This document shows, piece after piece, positions 63,109-64,000 of a stretch of DNA of 64,000 nt. A model generated the notes under the pieces. It worked only from the letters and a program-made list of their open reading frames with translations, made no database searches and had not been told where the DNA came from. Position 1 is the first letter of the stretch. Each line of letters begins with the position of its first letter. The position numbers and the translations under genes are program-made. Origin of the DNA: Maribacter aquimaris (GTDB lineage Bacteria; Bacteroidota; Bacteroidia; Flavobacteriales; Flavobacteriaceae); NCBI RefSeq assembly GCF_014596745.1, contig NZ_JABTCF010000003.1, positions 310,001-374,000 of the forward strand, given 5' to 3'.

Positions 63109-63432
63109 GGGATCATAATTTATTCCTTTGCGGGGTTACCTATAGCTATACAACGGAAGGTATGCCGATTTATTAAAACCCCCTCGAATTATTTCCACCT
63201 TGGAACGGACCGATCGGACCTCCCTAAAAGGTAGGAAACCAACCTAAGATTCCTTCCTCTTTTAAGCTTTTCATCCCTTGCCCCTATCGTTTTTACACGT
63301 GCATAAAAATGGGACAAAACCGTCTCCCCTGTGCAAAGAGCATCTGAATTTTTAGGATATTTCCAAATATAAACCTCGTAAACCCTGTGTTTTAATACGT
63401 TAGCAACTATTATTTAGAATTAATATAAATAA

Positions 63433-63464
63433 TTTGGAAAAACTAAAAGGAGCGTTTATTTTTG
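63433..63464 (+). promoter_or_regulatory. Bacteroidetes-type promoter of the TonB receptor
   Basis: TTTG at 63433-63436 and TATTTTTG at 63457-63464 have 20 bp between them, matching the Bacteroidetes consensus. The ATG follows at 63505. The region 63109-63432 upstream contains no gene that I can support. Confidence 0.6.
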
Positions 63465-63504
63465 CAGCCATCAATCTATTTATAATCAATCTAAATAAAA
63501 ATAA

Positions 63505-64000
63505 ATGAAACCAACTTTGCTTTTATTCATGCTGGGCCTATTTCTTGGATATGCCCAACAGGAACAACAGTACGTTATAAAAGGAAGTGTAACTTCGGCC
63601 TATGGTGAACCTGCATCCTATGCCCATATCTCCATACTAAAACATAAAAAAGGGGTTGCGGCCGACGAAAACGGCGCATATAGCATCACCGACGTTGCCC
63701 CAGGTGATTATGAACTAAAAGTCAGTGCCGTGGGCTTTAAGTCCATCACCAAACACGTAACGGTTTCCGACAGTGATGTTATCGTCAATTTTGAAATAAA
63801 GATCGATACCGCCTTGGACGAGGTCGAGGTATTTGGTTCGCGCTTTGAACACCCCGATAAAATTGAAGCCCTGACCCGTTTACCCCTGGCCACTTACGAA
63901 CAGATCCAGAGTATTTCGGTCATCTCGGAAAAAGTAATCGAAGATCAAGGCACCCTGACCATTGCCGATGCCACCAAAAACGTACCCGGGGTATACTCCT
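63505..64000 (+). CDS. TonB-dependent (siderophore-type) receptor, 5' part only
   Basis: 165 residues are visible before the window ends. Signal peptide (MKPTLLLFMLGLFLGYAQ), then a carboxypeptidase-regulatory-like beta-sandwich (about 24-98; GSVTSAYGEPASYAHISI, GVAADENGAYSI, LKVSAVGFKS), a TonB-box-like LDEVEVFG, and the start of the plug with ISVISEKVIEDQGTLTIADATKNVPGV. The D-Q-x-x-x-x-I-x-D-A-x-K/R-N-V-P-G-V pattern is typical of siderophore receptors. Iron uptake is therefore likely, by family inference. Confidence 0.92.
   Translation, partial: MKPTLLLFMLGLFLGYAQQEQQYVIKGSVTSAYGEPASYAHISILKHKKGVAADENGAYSITDVAPGDYELKVSAVGFKSITKHVTVSDSDVIVNFEIKIDTALDEVEVFGSRFEHPDKIEALTRLPLATYEQIQSISVISEKVIEDQGTLTIADATKNVPGVYS

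Noticed and set aside
1-64000. tRNA or rRNA genes
   Set aside because: None recognised by reading for T-arm and acceptor patterns or rRNA cores; a tRNA scan would be decisive.

Overview
The window reads as the chromosome of a marine-type member of the Flavobacteriia (Bacteroidetes). Supporting signs are a SusC/FecR/ECF-sigma module, many lipoproteins with acidic residues after the lipid cysteine, sulfatases with polysaccharide lyase and hydrolase genes, Bacteroidetes promoters (TTTG and TAnnTTTG boxes), and small flavobacterial families (Lacal_2735, TIGR03643, DUF2256, DUF6747). No rRNA, tRNA or CRISPR was recognised.

Layout. 1-5.7 kb: the 5' part of a SusC-type receptor with its FecR anti-sigma factor, a divergent ECF sigma factor and a sulfatase lipoprotein, i.e. 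the edge of a glycan-use locus. 5.8-12.0 kb: seven same-strand secreted proteins, six of them lipoproteins, including two paralogous pairs; a MITE-like element separates the collagen-like pair. 12.3-18.7 kb: a RibD/DHFR-like reductase, a GAF-AraC regulator, a LytTR response regulator with its LytS-type kinase, a single-domain response regulator, two tiny membrane proteins and a hotdog thioesterase. 19.3-27.6 kb: a photobiology cluster of Lacal_2735, TIGR03643, a photolyase-type FAD-domain protein, DUF2256, a PhrB-like cryptochrome/photolyase, glutathione peroxidase, a short FolE and an FAD oxidoreductase. It is interrupted by about 3.1 kb of tandem 111-bp repeats. Its two control regions share an inverted repeat, TGTTTAAY-N14-RTTAAACA.

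27.7-40.4 kb: a B12-riboswitch-controlled surface lipoprotein, a PL38-type lyase, a homocysteine methyltransferase-family enzyme, a DUF1566 lipoprotein, a GNAT/YoaP protein, a GH105 hydrolase and an S9 peptidase. 40.4-53.7 kb: an AT-rich accessory block transcribed entirely leftward and dense in repeats. It holds a beta-lactamase-like lipoprotein, a PD-(D/E)XK protein, a 617-residue helical protein with a C-terminal nuclease-like domain overlapping a voltage-gated ion channel gene, a dual-specificity phosphatase, DUF3644, a HigBA toxin-antitoxin pair and a second sulfatase. A REP-like hairpin element lies 3' of most of these genes. 53.8-64 kb: a BNR/VPS10-like repeat protein, an EF-hand/YHYH lipoprotein, a phospholipase D-family lipoprotein, an alpha/beta hydrolase, a MarR regulator with paired palindromic operators and a small membrane protein, a YjdF-like protein, and the start of a TonB-dependent siderophore-type receptor.

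The two places that best repay attention are the channel-nuclease pair (44.9-47.5 kb), which has the form of an undescribed defence or stress module, and the light/photolyase cluster, where repeat expansion appears to have replaced the end of one photolyase gene and abuts the start of DUF2256.
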